Shown here piece after piece: positions 37,706 through 47,048 of a stretch of 64,000 bases of DNA. The notes under the pieces are model-generated. The model was not told the DNA's origin. It searched no databases and saw only the letters and a list, made by a program, of their open reading frames with translations. Origin of the DNA: JAJYSO01 sp964579505 (GTDB taxonomy: Bacteria > Bacteroidota > Bacteroidia > Flavobacteriales > Flavobacteriaceae); assembly GCA_964579505.1 (NCBI GenBank), contig CAZOGC010000003.1, positions 1-64,000 on the forward strand, written 5' to 3'. Every line of letters starts with the position of its first letter. Positions within the stretch are counted from its first letter, which is position 1. A program made the position numbers and the translations under genes.

Positions 37706-37895
37706 GAGAAATGATTTTAGGGGAACACAAATTTAGAAAATAACGATTAATAAGGATGTTTGGATGATATATTGTTTAAATATCAAAATAAACATTATGA
37801 TATTTTTAAGAAAAATCAGATAATGATTATAAAAAAGAATATATAATTTTAGGCTGCATATTAGGGTTCTACACTTTTTTAACGAAGAATTCTTT

Positions 37896-37915
37896 CCATA
37901 AAACGCGTTTTATGG
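37896..37915. promoter_or_regulatory. Perfect 20-bp palindrome, candidate operator
   Basis: CCATAAAACGCGTTTTATGG reads the same on both strands with no central loop, which suits binding by a dimeric regulator rather than an RNA hairpin. It lies 51 bases before the start of the S10 peptidase gene and 190 bases from the divergent acetyltransferase start. A weak -7-like TAATTTTT (37930-37937) follows it by 14 bases. The regulator is unknown. Confidence 0.5.
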
Positions 37916-37966
37916 GATATGTATTATGATAATTTTTTCAATTTAATCTTTTAAAAATCTAACTTT

Positions 37967-39520
37967 ATGAAAAAAATTAACTACCTCGTACTGTTGTTGT
38001 GTATGGGGCTTTTTCTAGTCGCACCAACTACTCAAGTTCAGGCGCAACAACGAGCTAGGAGTGCTAAAAAGCAATCTTCTAAAAATTCATTACCCCCATA
38101 TCCACCTGATAGTAAGACGAGTGGTTCAGTAACTATTGAGGGGCACAAGGTGTCTTATCATGCCATTGCCGGGGTTATTCCATTAGTAGGAAGAAATCGC
38201 CGAGACACGACGGCAAAGATGTTTTATGTGGCATACCTTAAAGACGGCGTTAGTGATTTATCTCATCGCCCTATTACTTTTTTGTATAATGGAGGGCCGG
38301 GGTCTTCTACTTTATGGTTGCACATGGGATCTTTTGGTCCTAAACGTGTGGCAACAGAAGGCACAAAACACCTACCGGGACCGCCGTATAAACTAGAAAA
38401 CAATCAATACAGTTTGTTAGATGCGAGTGATTTAGTGTTTATTGATATGCCGGGTACTGGTTTTGGACGCATAGTAAAAGGGCAGGAAAGTAATTATTGG
38501 GGAGTTGATCAAGATGGAAGAGCTTTTGCGCAATTTATTCAGCGGTTTATTACTAAATATGGACGTTGGAACTCGCCCAAATTTGTTTTTGGAGAAAGCT
38601 ACGGAACCTTGCGTTCTGCCATTTTGGCAAGTGATTTACAAGGAAAATCTATAGATCTAAACGGAGTTATTTTGCTCTCACAAATTTTAAACTATGGCAA
38701 TTCTGTTGATGGACCATCGCGCGATCCGGGAAACAACAAACCTTATGAATTGGCCTTACCTACGTATGCTGCTACAGCTTGGTTTCATCATAAATTACCA
38801 CAAGAACACAGCGATTTAAAAGCCTTTTTAAAAGAGGTAGAGCATTTTGCTTTAACAGATTATGCTTTAGCGCTTAACCAAGGCGCCCGATTAGACAAAG
38901 CTACGTTTAATGAAATTGCCAACAAATTGCACCAATATACCGGTCTATCGGTAGATTATCTCAAAAAAGCGAATCTCCGCGTAGATGGAGGCGAGTTTGA
39001 ACAACAATTGCAATTAGAAGATGGTTTGCGTACGGGTCGGTTAGACACGCGTTTTTCCGGACCAACCATGAACCCATTGGCACAGAGCTCTTATTCTGAC
39101 CCGCAATCTGACGCTATTAGTGGTGCGTATGTAGCCCTGTTAAATATGTATATGCGTAAAACCCTGAAATACGGTAAACATATGACTTACAGACCTAGCG
39201 TATATGGAAGATCTCGTTGGGATATGGATCACCGAGGTTCTAGAGGAACCGTTAATGTAATGAATGATTTGGCACGCGCTATGAAGAAAAACCCTACGCT
39301 TCAAGTTATGTTAAATGCCGGCTATTATGATTTGGCTACTCCTTATTTTGAAGGTGTTTATGAACTGACCCATTTACATATCCCGGCTAGTTTGCAAAAA
39401 AATATTCACTTTGCTTTTTATGAATCAGGGCATATGGTTTATGTAAATTTACCCTCACTAAAAAAACTGCATGATAATGTGAAGCAGTTTATTGAAAATA
39501 CTGTAAAAATAGGGCACTAA
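37967..39520 (+). CDS. S10 family serine carboxypeptidase, exported
   Basis: Like the gene at 19010-20566, this is an S10 carboxypeptidase with nucleophile Ser211 in GESYG, Asp in NAGYYDLATPYF and His in ESGHMVYV. The oxyanion region is YNGGPGSSTLW. A clear signal peptide (residues 1-27, ending VQAQ) indicates export. A basic, Ser/Lys-rich linker precedes the catalytic domain. The gene is single, preceded by a perfect palindrome and followed by a strong terminator. It is diverged from its paralogue and is not a recent copy. Confidence 0.92.
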   Translation: MKKINYLVLLLCMGLFLVAPTTQVQAQQRARSAKKQSSKNSLPPYPPDSKTSGSVTIEGHKVSYHAIAGVIPLVGRNRRDTTAKMFYVAYLKDGVSDLSHRPITFLYNGGPGSSTLWLHMGSFGPKRVATEGTKHLPGPPYKLENNQYSLLDASDLVFIDMPGTGFGRIVKGQESNYWGVDQDGRAFAQFIQRFITKYGRWNSPKFVFGESYGTLRSAILASDLQGKSIDLNGVILLSQILNYGNSVDGPSRDPGNNKPYELALPTYAATAWFHHKLPQEHSDLKAFLKEVEHFALTDYALALNQGARLDKATFNEIANKLHQYTGLSVDYLKKANLRVDGGEFEQQLQLEDGLRTGRLDTRFSGPTMNPLAQSSYSDPQSDAISGAYVALLNMYMRKTLKYGKHMTYRPSVYGRSRWDMDHRGSRGTVNVMNDLARAMKKNPTLQVMLNAGYYDLATPYFEGVYELTHLHIPASLQKNIHFAFYESGHMVYVNLPSLKKLHDNVKQFIENTVKIGH

Positions 39521-39564
39521 ATCGGCAAAGAACTACTGTCATTTATAGATAATAGTTAAGCTTT

Positions 39565-39600
39565 AAATTCCCCATCAAACAAACTGATGGGGAATTTTTA
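39565..39600 (+). terminator. Intrinsic terminator of the second S10 peptidase gene
   Basis: Perfect 13-base arms (39565-39577 and 39585-39597) with a 7-base loop lead into further T residues, 44 bases after the stop codon. The rest of the 207-base space up to the convergent regulator gene shows nothing recognisable. Confidence 0.85.
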
Positions 39601-39727
39601 TAAATCAATAAGAATGAAAGGTGAGAGAGGGCAAAACTTCAGAATGGTTTATGACCTTAAGAAATCATTTTCACTTTTCTCAATAAAGCTTTGTGAAGAA
39701 CAAAATAAAATGCGTAGTCTTTCTTAA

Positions 39728-41548
39728 TTAACCTTTATAGAGTTGTTTAATAAAACGGTCTAATTTTTCTTCTTTGGCTAAGTTTAGTTTTTGTTTGAGT
39801 CTATATTTAGCCATACGGACGCTTTTGGGGGTAATGTTGAGTAGTGTGGCAATTTGCTTATTCGTTAGTTGCATGTAGATATATCCGCAATATTTTAAAT
39901 CGAGTTGCGTAAGTTCTTGGCCGGCTGCTTCTTGTAAACGTTCGAAAAACTGTGGGTGAATTTCTTTAAATTCTGTGCGAATATGTTCAAAATCCTGATC
40001 AATTCTAATTTCTTCATTAATGATTTTTTCTAGTGTTTTAACAGCCTTCTTGTCACCTTGTTTAGCTAGCAATTTCTCTTTAAGATTTTGTAGTAACTCA
40101 TTTTTGTGTTCTACTTGCATCTTTCCGGCCATCAATTCTTTTTGCAGTTGCTCCTTTTTTTGCTCTGCTAGTTGCTGTTCCGCTCTGAGTTTGGCGGCTT
40201 CTTCTTCTCTAAACTTTTCGCGTTGACGGGCGTATTTCGTTTTAAATTTATAGGCTACAAACAGTGCTATAAGCCCTATGATTGCAATTATGGTAATGAT
40301 AATATAGAGTGTATTTTGCTTTTTTTGAGCAGCATTGCGTTGCCGAAGAAGTACTAGTTTTTCTGTTTTTTGTTTACTTTCATATTTTGCTTCCAGCTTT
40401 TGAATGGTTTTAAATTTGCGAGAGTTAAATTCTTTTTGGTAGTAGTCTACATACTTTTTATAATATTTCAATGCGGCAGTGTTATCTCCTTGTTTTTCTT
40501 TCAACATAGAGTACAGAAGATAAACATTCAGGGAGAGATAAACATCGGGTGGATCCATGGAATCTACAATATTTTTGGCTTTTATCATTGCCTGTTCCGC
40601 TTTGTTTAATTGACCTGTCCGGCTATACAACCTACAGATAACCTCGTAAGAACTGGCTTCCATCGCTTTACTTCCACTAGACTTGGCAATTTCCAGCGCC
40701 AAGCCCACATTCGCCAAGATATTTTTTTTGTACGCAGGTTGAAAATGATTGATTTGGATATCTGCCAGATTAAGTGCTGAAAGTATAACAATACCGTGGT
40801 AGGATATCCATTTTCTCTTTTGCCTAAATACTTTTATGGATTGCTTAAAGGAATAAATGGCAGAATCCAGTAGATGTGGTTCCTTGTTTTTCTGGTAAAG
40901 ACTTAAGTAATTGGTGCCATTTATTTGCCAAGCAGCTACTATTATGGTGGGTTCTTTACTTTGAAGAGCTCTTTTTAAGGCTAGATGAGCGTAATGTGTG
41001 GCCTTTTTTAAATTATTATGTTCAGAATAGATACCAAATTTTAAGTTGTAAATATTGGCCTGGTATTTTGCCCCCTTGGGCTCATTCAAATAGATTTGTG
41101 CCTGTTGCCAGCTTTTTATGGCGTCGTCCTGTTCTCCTAAATAATTTTGCAACCAGCCTTTCATATACAATGCAATGCCGTGGTTAAGGGGCGAAGCTTT
41201 TTGCGCATAAAATAGAGAACTATCCACTGCTTGTTTGGCGAGTTTTTGATGACCATTTAAACCTTCTATCCCCACCTGACGTGCCCAGGTAAATGTGAGA
41301 CCGTTAGTATCTCTAATCATGGTAGCCAGTTGAATGGCTTTTTTGTTTAATGAATCGGCTTTTGAAATTTGACCATAAGAATATACCCGTGCCAAGCGGC
41401 ACATGGTCATCACCCGCTGGTGTGCCGATAGATTATTCTGTTTTAAAACAGATTTTAGAGAATCTGTTAATCGTTGTTGAGCCTGTAACGGTGTAGAAAA
41501 GCACCAAAATAGCCCCAAAAGAGCAAAAAGATGTAGTTGTTTTTTCAT
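39728..41548 (-). CDS. Membrane-anchored TPR protein with LuxR-like HTH
   Basis: The 606-residue protein has a signal peptide (ending LQAQ), then a long tetratricopeptide-type helical region (about 30-400) predicted outside the cytoplasm. One membrane segment follows (about 412-434), then a Lys/Glu-rich coiled coil. The C-terminal helix-turn-helix (LTNKQIATLLNITPKSVRMAKYRLKQKL) resembles LuxR/GerE domains. This layout is a common Bacteroidota regulator type that can sense an external or membrane signal and bind DNA. No phosphoacceptor domain is present. It faces away from the secreted protein island and could regulate it, but no binding site is known. Confidence 0.85.
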   Translation of the reverse strand: MKKQLHLFALLGLFWCFSTPLQAQQRLTDSLKSVLKQNNLSAHQRVMTMCRLARVYSYGQISKADSLNKKAIQLATMIRDTNGLTFTWARQVGIEGLNGHQKLAKQAVDSSLFYAQKASPLNHGIALYMKGWLQNYLGEQDDAIKSWQQAQIYLNEPKGAKYQANIYNLKFGIYSEHNNLKKATHYAHLALKRALQSKEPTIIVAAWQINGTNYLSLYQKNKEPHLLDSAIYSFKQSIKVFRQKRKWISYHGIVILSALNLADIQINHFQPAYKKNILANVGLALEIAKSSGSKAMEASSYEVICRLYSRTGQLNKAEQAMIKAKNIVDSMDPPDVYLSLNVYLLYSMLKEKQGDNTAALKYYKKYVDYYQKEFNSRKFKTIQKLEAKYESKQKTEKLVLLRQRNAAQKKQNTLYIIITIIAIIGLIALFVAYKFKTKYARQREKFREEEAAKLRAEQQLAEQKKEQLQKELMAGKMQVEHKNELLQNLKEKLLAKQGDKKAVKTLEKIINEEIRIDQDFEHIRTEFKEIHPQFFERLQEAAGQELTQLDLKYCGYIYMQLTNKQIATLLNITPKSVRMAKYRLKQKLNLAKEEKLDRFIKQLYKG

Positions 41549-41797
41549 AGAGTGGTTAAAGTCTGTAAAGTTAGTTTTATATGATAAATAGTTTACTCAG
41601 TTTACAAACTTTTTATAATATATTGATAATGAAATATTTACATTATTGTAGACGCTATGTAGATGCTGTTTATTTTGGCGTAGTCAATTAGTGGCGTGAT
41701 AAATGACAGGCAATTAAAAAGGAGGCACTACTTTTACCCTCAGAATTGCAGTTGCAATTAAAAATGAATTTAATTACTAACTTTTAAAACAAAGACA

Positions 41798-42283
41798 ATG
41801 AAAAAATTACGATTAATTACCGCAATGTTGACCTTTATGGCTATAGGCGTTTTAGTTACCAGCTGTGGAAATAACCCTCAAGCCCCCGCCGCATATAACA
41901 ACCAATTGATGAAGTTGATGAATGGAAATCAACAAGATATGGAAGCTATGAATAAAGCTATGACGTTAGGAAATTTTGATAAAGCTGAAGACCTACGAGT
42001 TAATTGGGAAAAAGAACTTGAAGGAACTATAAAAAAAGCAACGAGCATAGACGGATTTAAAGGAGACGATAATTTAAAAAACGCCGTGGTGAAAGGGCTG
42101 AAAACCTACAAAAAAATGGTTTCGGTAGATTATAAACAATTAATAGAAATTCGTAAAAAAGCAGACACTACCTTAGATACCAAAGAAAATGAATTGCTAA
42201 AAAATATTAATGAGGGGTTTACTAAAGCTGGTAAAACCATCAATCAGGCAGCAACTGCTTTTCAACAAAAATATGCAAAATAA
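41798..42283 (+). CDS. Small helical lipoprotein of unknown function
   Basis: The 161-residue product has a lipoprotein signal (lipobox VTSC), then an almost entirely helical, Lys/Asn-rich mature domain (MKLMNGNQQDMEAMNKAM). No enzyme motif is visible. It is separated from the regulator gene by 249 bases that show no clear promoter. It lies 115 bases before the first WG-repeat gene, so it may be independent of that cluster. Confidence 0.75.
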   Translation: MKKLRLITAMLTFMAIGVLVTSCGNNPQAPAAYNNQLMKLMNGNQQDMEAMNKAMTLGNFDKAEDLRVNWEKELEGTIKKATSIDGFKGDDNLKNAVVKGLKTYKKMVSVDYKQLIEIRKKADTTLDTKENELLKNINEGFTKAGKTINQAATAFQQKYAK

Positions 42284-42398
42284 TCTCTTCTTATCGCACT
42301 GTTATTATTGCCAATTTTTCAAAAGCCCTTATCTATAGCACTTTATAGTTGATTCAATATAAAATCTATTTTCGGTAAAACGGATAACAATATTCTGT

Positions 42399-45300
42399 AT
42401 GATGAAAAACGTTATAAAACTCATTTTTTTAGCAAGCGTGCTATTAAGCCTTTGTCACCCGCTGTTGGCGCAAGACAAATCTTCAAGCCCCATAAAAGGT
42501 TATAGCATAGTCTATACAATGGACGCGAAAATTGCCGATGCCGATACAACCGGAAAATCGGTTAAACAGAAAGAAAGGATAAAAAAAGCCCTACGCGCTA
42601 AGGCTAATGAAAAGACAATGTCGTTACATCTCGATGTAACTGATAACTATGTTCGCATTCAACGTTCAGCGATAGAGTCGCTTATTTTTATCAATAAGAA
42701 GAAAAACTGGTTAAAAGTAAAACATAAAGATGGTAAGATTTCTTCAATAAATATAGATTTTGGCAAGGGTTCAATTCCGGGAGGAAGAACCGATTCTTTT
42801 TTATTTCCGCTTAAATGGGTAAAAGGCCATCAAAGAATAGCTGGTTATAGGTGTAAGCAGGCAATCATCAATCTTAAAGACAAGGAGTTTAAGAAAATCA
42901 ATATTTGGGTAACGCGTAAACTACCGTCAACCTATTGGGGCATAATGAATTATTCTAAACCGCCACAGGGGGCCATCTTGCAGATGGAGTTGGTGGCTAA
43001 CGATAATATTAGCCTTATTATAACGGCGCAATCTGTTAAAAAAGGAAAATGGCCTTTGTCTCATTTCTGGCCAACAGAAGCGAAGAAAGAAATAAAGGAA
43101 GAAAAAAAATTGACGCCAAATTATACCGGGGCTTCGGCTTTTAAGTTTGGCTTTGCGCGCTTGGTACGGCAAAGAGAGGTGATTGGAGAAAAACATATGT
43201 ACCATAAATCGACTCAGGTTTATATAGACACCACCGGAAAAGTAGCTTTTAACGCCATTGTGAGTGGCAACTTTTTTCAGCCGGATAAATATGATAGTTT
43301 GGCTGTTTATGGAGATAGTTTGGTATTGCCCAAACGTTTTGTAATGGTGCGTAAAGGAGAAGATAAAACAGCAGAACCGTCAGATAACAATCCGTTTAGT
43401 AAACTCAAAGAAAAAGCACAGTACGGGGTTTTAACCGTAGATGGACAATGGATTTTAAAGCCCGTTTATGACGCTATCGACACCCGTTTTCAATCGCGTT
43501 GGATTGTCACTAAAGACGGAAAACAATCTTTGTTTACGCCTCAAGGTTTTGCTTTGCCTTTTGCCTTCGATACCGTTTATCAGATGTCAAAACGCTACTA
43601 TGTGGTGGTGAATGATGGAAATTGGGGCGTGTATGACCGCAAGCAAAAAAAGACGGTAATTCCTTTAAAATATGAAGATATTGATTATTGTTACGGTTGT
43701 GAGGCGGAAGGCAATTATGTAATGGCTAAAAAGAAAGGAAAATGGGGCGTAGTAAATCTAAGAAACAAGGTTTTAATCCCGTTTAAATATGACCACAAGC
43801 ATTGGAATATGCGCAGCGATGAGTGGGTGACGAGTTTTTATAATGAGGCCGGGCAACAGCTGGTCATCAATTTAAACGATCAATCAGTAAAAATTTGTCA
43901 ACCCCAAACAGAACGCCATACAGCCGATACTATTGAATTACCCCAGGGTTTTAAGCGCATAGAAAAGAATGATAAATACGGTCTTTTAAATCCACAGGGA
44001 CAACAAATTTTGCCCTATAAATATGACTATATCCGCTATGATGCCGCTGCTCAAGATGATTACGGTTTGCCGGCTCCTTATATAGCCATTCGTTATCGCA
44101 GTAAATGGGGGGTGGCTGATACGACCGGTCAGATTGTAGTCAAACCGATTTATACAACAGGCATAACATTTTTAGACGAGGGCTTTTTTCTTTGTGAACG
44201 AAAAATAAGCGATGGGCACTATGTCAATGCCTTATTAGACAGCACAGGAAAGAGCGTGTTGCCTAAAGCTTATGACGATATAGAACCAGAGAAGACTTAT
44301 AACAAAATAGATTCGTTAGAAATTCCTTTTCTAAAGATAGAAGAAGCCGGAAAAATAGGTTTTTATAACCCCAAAACGAAGGTATTTGTAAAACCACAGT
44401 TTAAAAAAATAGATAAATACACCTTTTTGACCAACATTTTGGGGGGCTTAAACTTTAAGAAAGGAGAAAACGAAGGCTTGATAAATGTCAATACCGGAAA
44501 AGTGGAGATGCCGGCCTTGTATCCTTACATTAGAGGGGAGGAAACCAAACTCGGATTTATGATTGTCTCTGACAAAAAATTGTACGGGCTGTATGATTAT
44601 CATCGCCATAAATTGGTGGTTCCCTTAAAATATGACAATATCATTGCCGATAGCACCACCGGATTACTGAAAATTTATAAAGATGATTACGTGGGATTGA
44701 TGAATTATAAAGGAAAAGAGCTTATAGCACCAGTTTATAAGTACCTTCAAAAATATAATCAGCAATTTTACGCGGTAAGACAACAAGATAGTGCACAACA
44801 TTACTTTTTTAGACTTTATAATATTGAGAAAAAGCAGTATCTACATTTAGGTAACGATACAATTGTCAATATTAATAAAAAGGGGTTGTTGACCATTAAA
44901 CGAGAAGGGAAGGAGTTGTTTTACAACTTGATGAAGCGAAAAATAATCAAAGGGGCTTATTTAGAGGGAGGCGCTCCTGAAGCTATTGGAGGGGTGTTTT
45001 CTAATCGTGTACACGCCCGTAAAAATGGAAAAATTGGCATAATATCTATAACCGGACAGGTGTTGATACCCTTTAAATACAATCGTATTTTCAGCTTTCA
45101 CAAGGGCATCGCTTTGGTTTTAAAAGGAAAAGATAATCTTGATCGTCCGCTTTACGGTTATATAGATACCACCGGTAGAGAAGTGGTGCCGGCTCAGTAT
45201 GTATTTGATAGGAATCGTTATAGCGGCGACTATTTTATGAATGATAAATTGGTTTTGCAACAGGCAGGAGATCGCTATTATGACTACAAATTAGGATTGG

Positions 45301-45617
45301 CCACACGTGATGGACAAGTGGTGGTTAAACCGATTTATGACAAGATTATTCCACAAGAAAAAGGAAAGCTATTGCTGGTCAAAAAAGACGGAAAATACGG
45401 CATTTTAGCGGCGGATGGGAAGGTGATTTTACCCACAGTATTTGATGATATTGCCTTAAAAGAGCGTCCGTTATATTCTAAAACCTACCAATTTAGCTTT
45501 CCTGTTTTAGGAAAGCGCTACGGGGTATGGCAATATTATAACCGCAATGGGAAAACGGTAGGAGATGTCAAGGCAAAAACAAAAATCACATTTGAAATTT
45601 CTCGATGGGGGTATTAA
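42399..45617 (+). CDS. Secreted WG-repeat protein with GLPGLI/DUF4412-like N-terminal domain
   Basis: This 1072-residue exported protein starts with a signal peptide (ending LLAQ). Residues about 28-215 form a GLPGLI/DUF4412-like domain: IAGYRCKQAI, INIWVTRKLPSTYWG and PPQGAILQMEL. The remainder is about 14 WG-type repeats of roughly 45-70 residues, each with a WGVxN/YGLxD start and a xxIPxKYD end (for example IGIISITGQVLIPFKYN). WG repeats form beta-rich scaffolds of unknown general function. No type IX secretion C-terminal domain is apparent. It opens a rightward run of closely spaced genes. Confidence 0.85.
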   Translation: MMKNVIKLIFLASVLLSLCHPLLAQDKSSSPIKGYSIVYTMDAKIADADTTGKSVKQKERIKKALRAKANEKTMSLHLDVTDNYVRIQRSAIESLIFINKKKNWLKVKHKDGKISSINIDFGKGSIPGGRTDSFLFPLKWVKGHQRIAGYRCKQAIINLKDKEFKKINIWVTRKLPSTYWGIMNYSKPPQGAILQMELVANDNISLIITAQSVKKGKWPLSHFWPTEAKKEIKEEKKLTPNYTGASAFKFGFARLVRQREVIGEKHMYHKSTQVYIDTTGKVAFNAIVSGNFFQPDKYDSLAVYGDSLVLPKRFVMVRKGEDKTAEPSDNNPFSKLKEKAQYGVLTVDGQWILKPVYDAIDTRFQSRWIVTKDGKQSLFTPQGFALPFAFDTVYQMSKRYYVVVNDGNWGVYDRKQKKTVIPLKYEDIDYCYGCEAEGNYVMAKKKGKWGVVNLRNKVLIPFKYDHKHWNMRSDEWVTSFYNEAGQQLVINLNDQSVKICQPQTERHTADTIELPQGFKRIEKNDKYGLLNPQGQQILPYKYDYIRYDAAAQDDYGLPAPYIAIRYRSKWGVADTTGQIVVKPIYTTGITFLDEGFFLCERKISDGHYVNALLDSTGKSVLPKAYDDIEPEKTYNKIDSLEIPFLKIEEAGKIGFYNPKTKVFVKPQFKKIDKYTFLTNILGGLNFKKGENEGLINVNTGKVEMPALYPYIRGEETKLGFMIVSDKKLYGLYDYHRHKLVVPLKYDNIIADSTTGLLKIYKDDYVGLMNYKGKELIAPVYKYLQKYNQQFYAVRQQDSAQHYFFRLYNIEKKQYLHLGNDTIVNINKKGLLTIKREGKELFYNLMKRKIIKGAYLEGGAPEAIGGVFSNRVHARKNGKIGIISITGQVLIPFKYNRIFSFHKGIALVLKGKDNLDRPLYGYIDTTGREVVPAQYVFDRNRYSGDYFMNDKLVLQQAGDRYYDYKLGLATRDGQVVVKPIYDKIIPQEKGKLLLVKKDGKYGILAADGKVILPTVFDDIALKERPLYSKTYQFSFPVLGKRYGVWQYYNRNGKTVGDVKAKTKITFEISRWGY

Positions 45618-45627
45618 ATAGTCATAA

Positions 45628-46779
45628 ATGATAAAAAGAAAGATATCATATCGTTATAAAACCTTCTTGAGCGTGATGGTTATCCTATTGGCCGCATTGT
45701 CAGCAATGGCGCAGCAAACACCTCATTGGGTAAAACAGAAACAAGAAACCACCAATTTTCGGTTTGAAATCTTTGGCAAGCAAGCAACGGGTGAATTTGC
45801 TGACGATGGAGCGGTAATAGCTATTAAAATCATCAATAGAAAAGATGGTTCAGTCCAGTTACTGAAAGATATTAACGCTTATTTACGAGGCCCAATCGAT
45901 GAGGTAGTGCAAGTGCAAGATTGCAATTTTGATATTTATTCTGATTTTTGGATTTTTGCCCATACCGGAGGCGCAGGTCCTAACTATGGTAACAATTATT
46001 ATTTATACAATCCGAAGACACATCAGTTTGCGTATAACAAACAATTATCGTGGTTAACGCAACCTTTTATAGATACCAAAAGCAAAGAAATTACCAGCGA
46101 ATTTAGGGATGGTTGTTGCCATCACGGCGGGGCTACTTATACGTTCAAAAATGGCCGATTAGATACACTATCAACTTGGGACAATGCTTGGAATCATGCC
46201 GGTTTGTTTGGAGCGGAAGTCCATTCTACAAAAATAAACGGACACTGGGTCGATAGCGTGCAATATCAAGCCACTATTTTGCCGGATTCTACGCCGGTTT
46301 TTACACAAACGGGAAAGATATTACCGCAAAAATTCTACAAAAGCGATTATGTGATGATAAAGCAACACACACCACTGCAAGTAGAAGTGTCCGGATACAA
46401 CAAGAAAGGCCAGACCGTGCAAGGCTGGATTGCTAAATCTGCCATTTTAACGACTACCTACAAATCCGTAACAGCCGAAACACTACAATATCAATTTAAA
46501 GTTAATGTTGATCAGTATGTTGATGAGGAATCTTCCCCCGTTTTTGGCATTAAAGTCATCCGAAAATCAAACCATAAAACCGTTCAAATTATTCCGCTTT
46601 ATCAGAATATTTACGCCGCCTACACGCCAGATTTTTTGCAGGTAAGCGATTATAACCACGATGGAGCACCTGATTTCCGATTAAAGCTTTATTCGAATAG
46701 TAAAACAGAACAGTCTTATCGTTATTTTTATTTTAACAGGAAGAAGAAACTGTTTCAATCAGACAAAAACAGGAAATAG
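45628..46779 (+). CDS. Secreted protein with XAC2610-like modules
   Basis: The 383-residue protein has a signal peptide (ending AMAQ) and a beta-rich mature part. The first module, about 70-190, contains VQVQDCNFDIYSDFWIF, a loop GGAGPNYGNNYYLY, and a Cys/His cluster GCCHHGGATYTF, matching the XAC2610-related pattern. A segment SGYNKKGQTVQGWIAKS looks SH3-like. A second, shorter Asp loop (SDYNHDGAPDFRLKLY) ends the protein. XAC2610 itself is an immunity lipoprotein inhibiting a lysozyme-like effector; that role here is inference. It starts 10 bases after the WG gene. Confidence 0.72.
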   Translation: MIKRKISYRYKTFLSVMVILLAALSAMAQQTPHWVKQKQETTNFRFEIFGKQATGEFADDGAVIAIKIINRKDGSVQLLKDINAYLRGPIDEVVQVQDCNFDIYSDFWIFAHTGGAGPNYGNNYYLYNPKTHQFAYNKQLSWLTQPFIDTKSKEITSEFRDGCCHHGGATYTFKNGRLDTLSTWDNAWNHAGLFGAEVHSTKINGHWVDSVQYQATILPDSTPVFTQTGKILPQKFYKSDYVMIKQHTPLQVEVSGYNKKGQTVQGWIAKSAILTTTYKSVTAETLQYQFKVNVDQYVDEESSPVFGIKVIRKSNHKTVQIIPLYQNIYAAYTPDFLQVSDYNHDGAPDFRLKLYSNSKTEQSYRYFYFNRKKKLFQSDKNRK

Positions 46780-46820
46780 ATAAACCAGGTTTTCAAAAAA
46801 AGAGCGGGTTTAAATTTGAT

Positions 46821-46955
46821 ATGACTGCTTCTAAATTGAATGGAATGCGCAAGAAGGGTTTTAAAAATGCGGTGAGTGTTGTCAATAAAATACTCGCTGC
46901 CGATAAAGTAGATACAAGTACTTTTAAAATTTTAGTTTTTAATGAAAAGAATTAA
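46821..46955 (+). pseudogene. Orphan short reading frame, probable gene remnant
   Basis: A 44-codon frame (MTASKLNGMRKKGFKNAVSV at its start) ends in TAA at 46953. The same frame stays open back to 46737, where it lies out of register inside the end of the XAC2610-like gene. It has no signal peptide or own promoter, and looks like the surviving 3' end of a lost gene or an exchanged C-terminus. A genuine small gene cannot be excluded. Confidence 0.35.
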
Positions 46956-46958
46956 TCA

Positions 46959-47037
46959 TAAACCACAGAGAGCACCAAGGTTTCGCAAAGAACTGCAACG
47001 GAAAAACTTTGCGAACCTTAGCGGACTTTGCGGTTAA
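46959..47037. repeat. Imperfect inverted repeat of the AACCACAGAG...CTTTGCGGTTA type
   Basis: Arms of about 31 bases (46959-46990 and 47007-47037) are inverted imperfect copies (AACC-C-AGAG..AAGGTT.CGCAAAG) around a 16-base centre. The whole element lies between the remnant frame and the next start codon. Similar AACCACAAAG/CTTTGCGGTT repeats are scattered through many bacterial genomes; I classify this one by its structure only. Confidence 0.6.
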
Positions 47038-47048
47038 AATAGGAGCTT

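Noticed and set aside
39728..41548. A two-component sensor kinase at this locus
   Set aside because: The protein has TPR, a membrane segment, a coiled coil and an HTH, but no histidine kinase or receiver motif.
42927..43205. Antisense reading frames inside the WG-repeat genes
   Set aside because: They lie wholly within well-supported genes, lack signal peptides or recognisable motifs, and are best explained as chance open frames.
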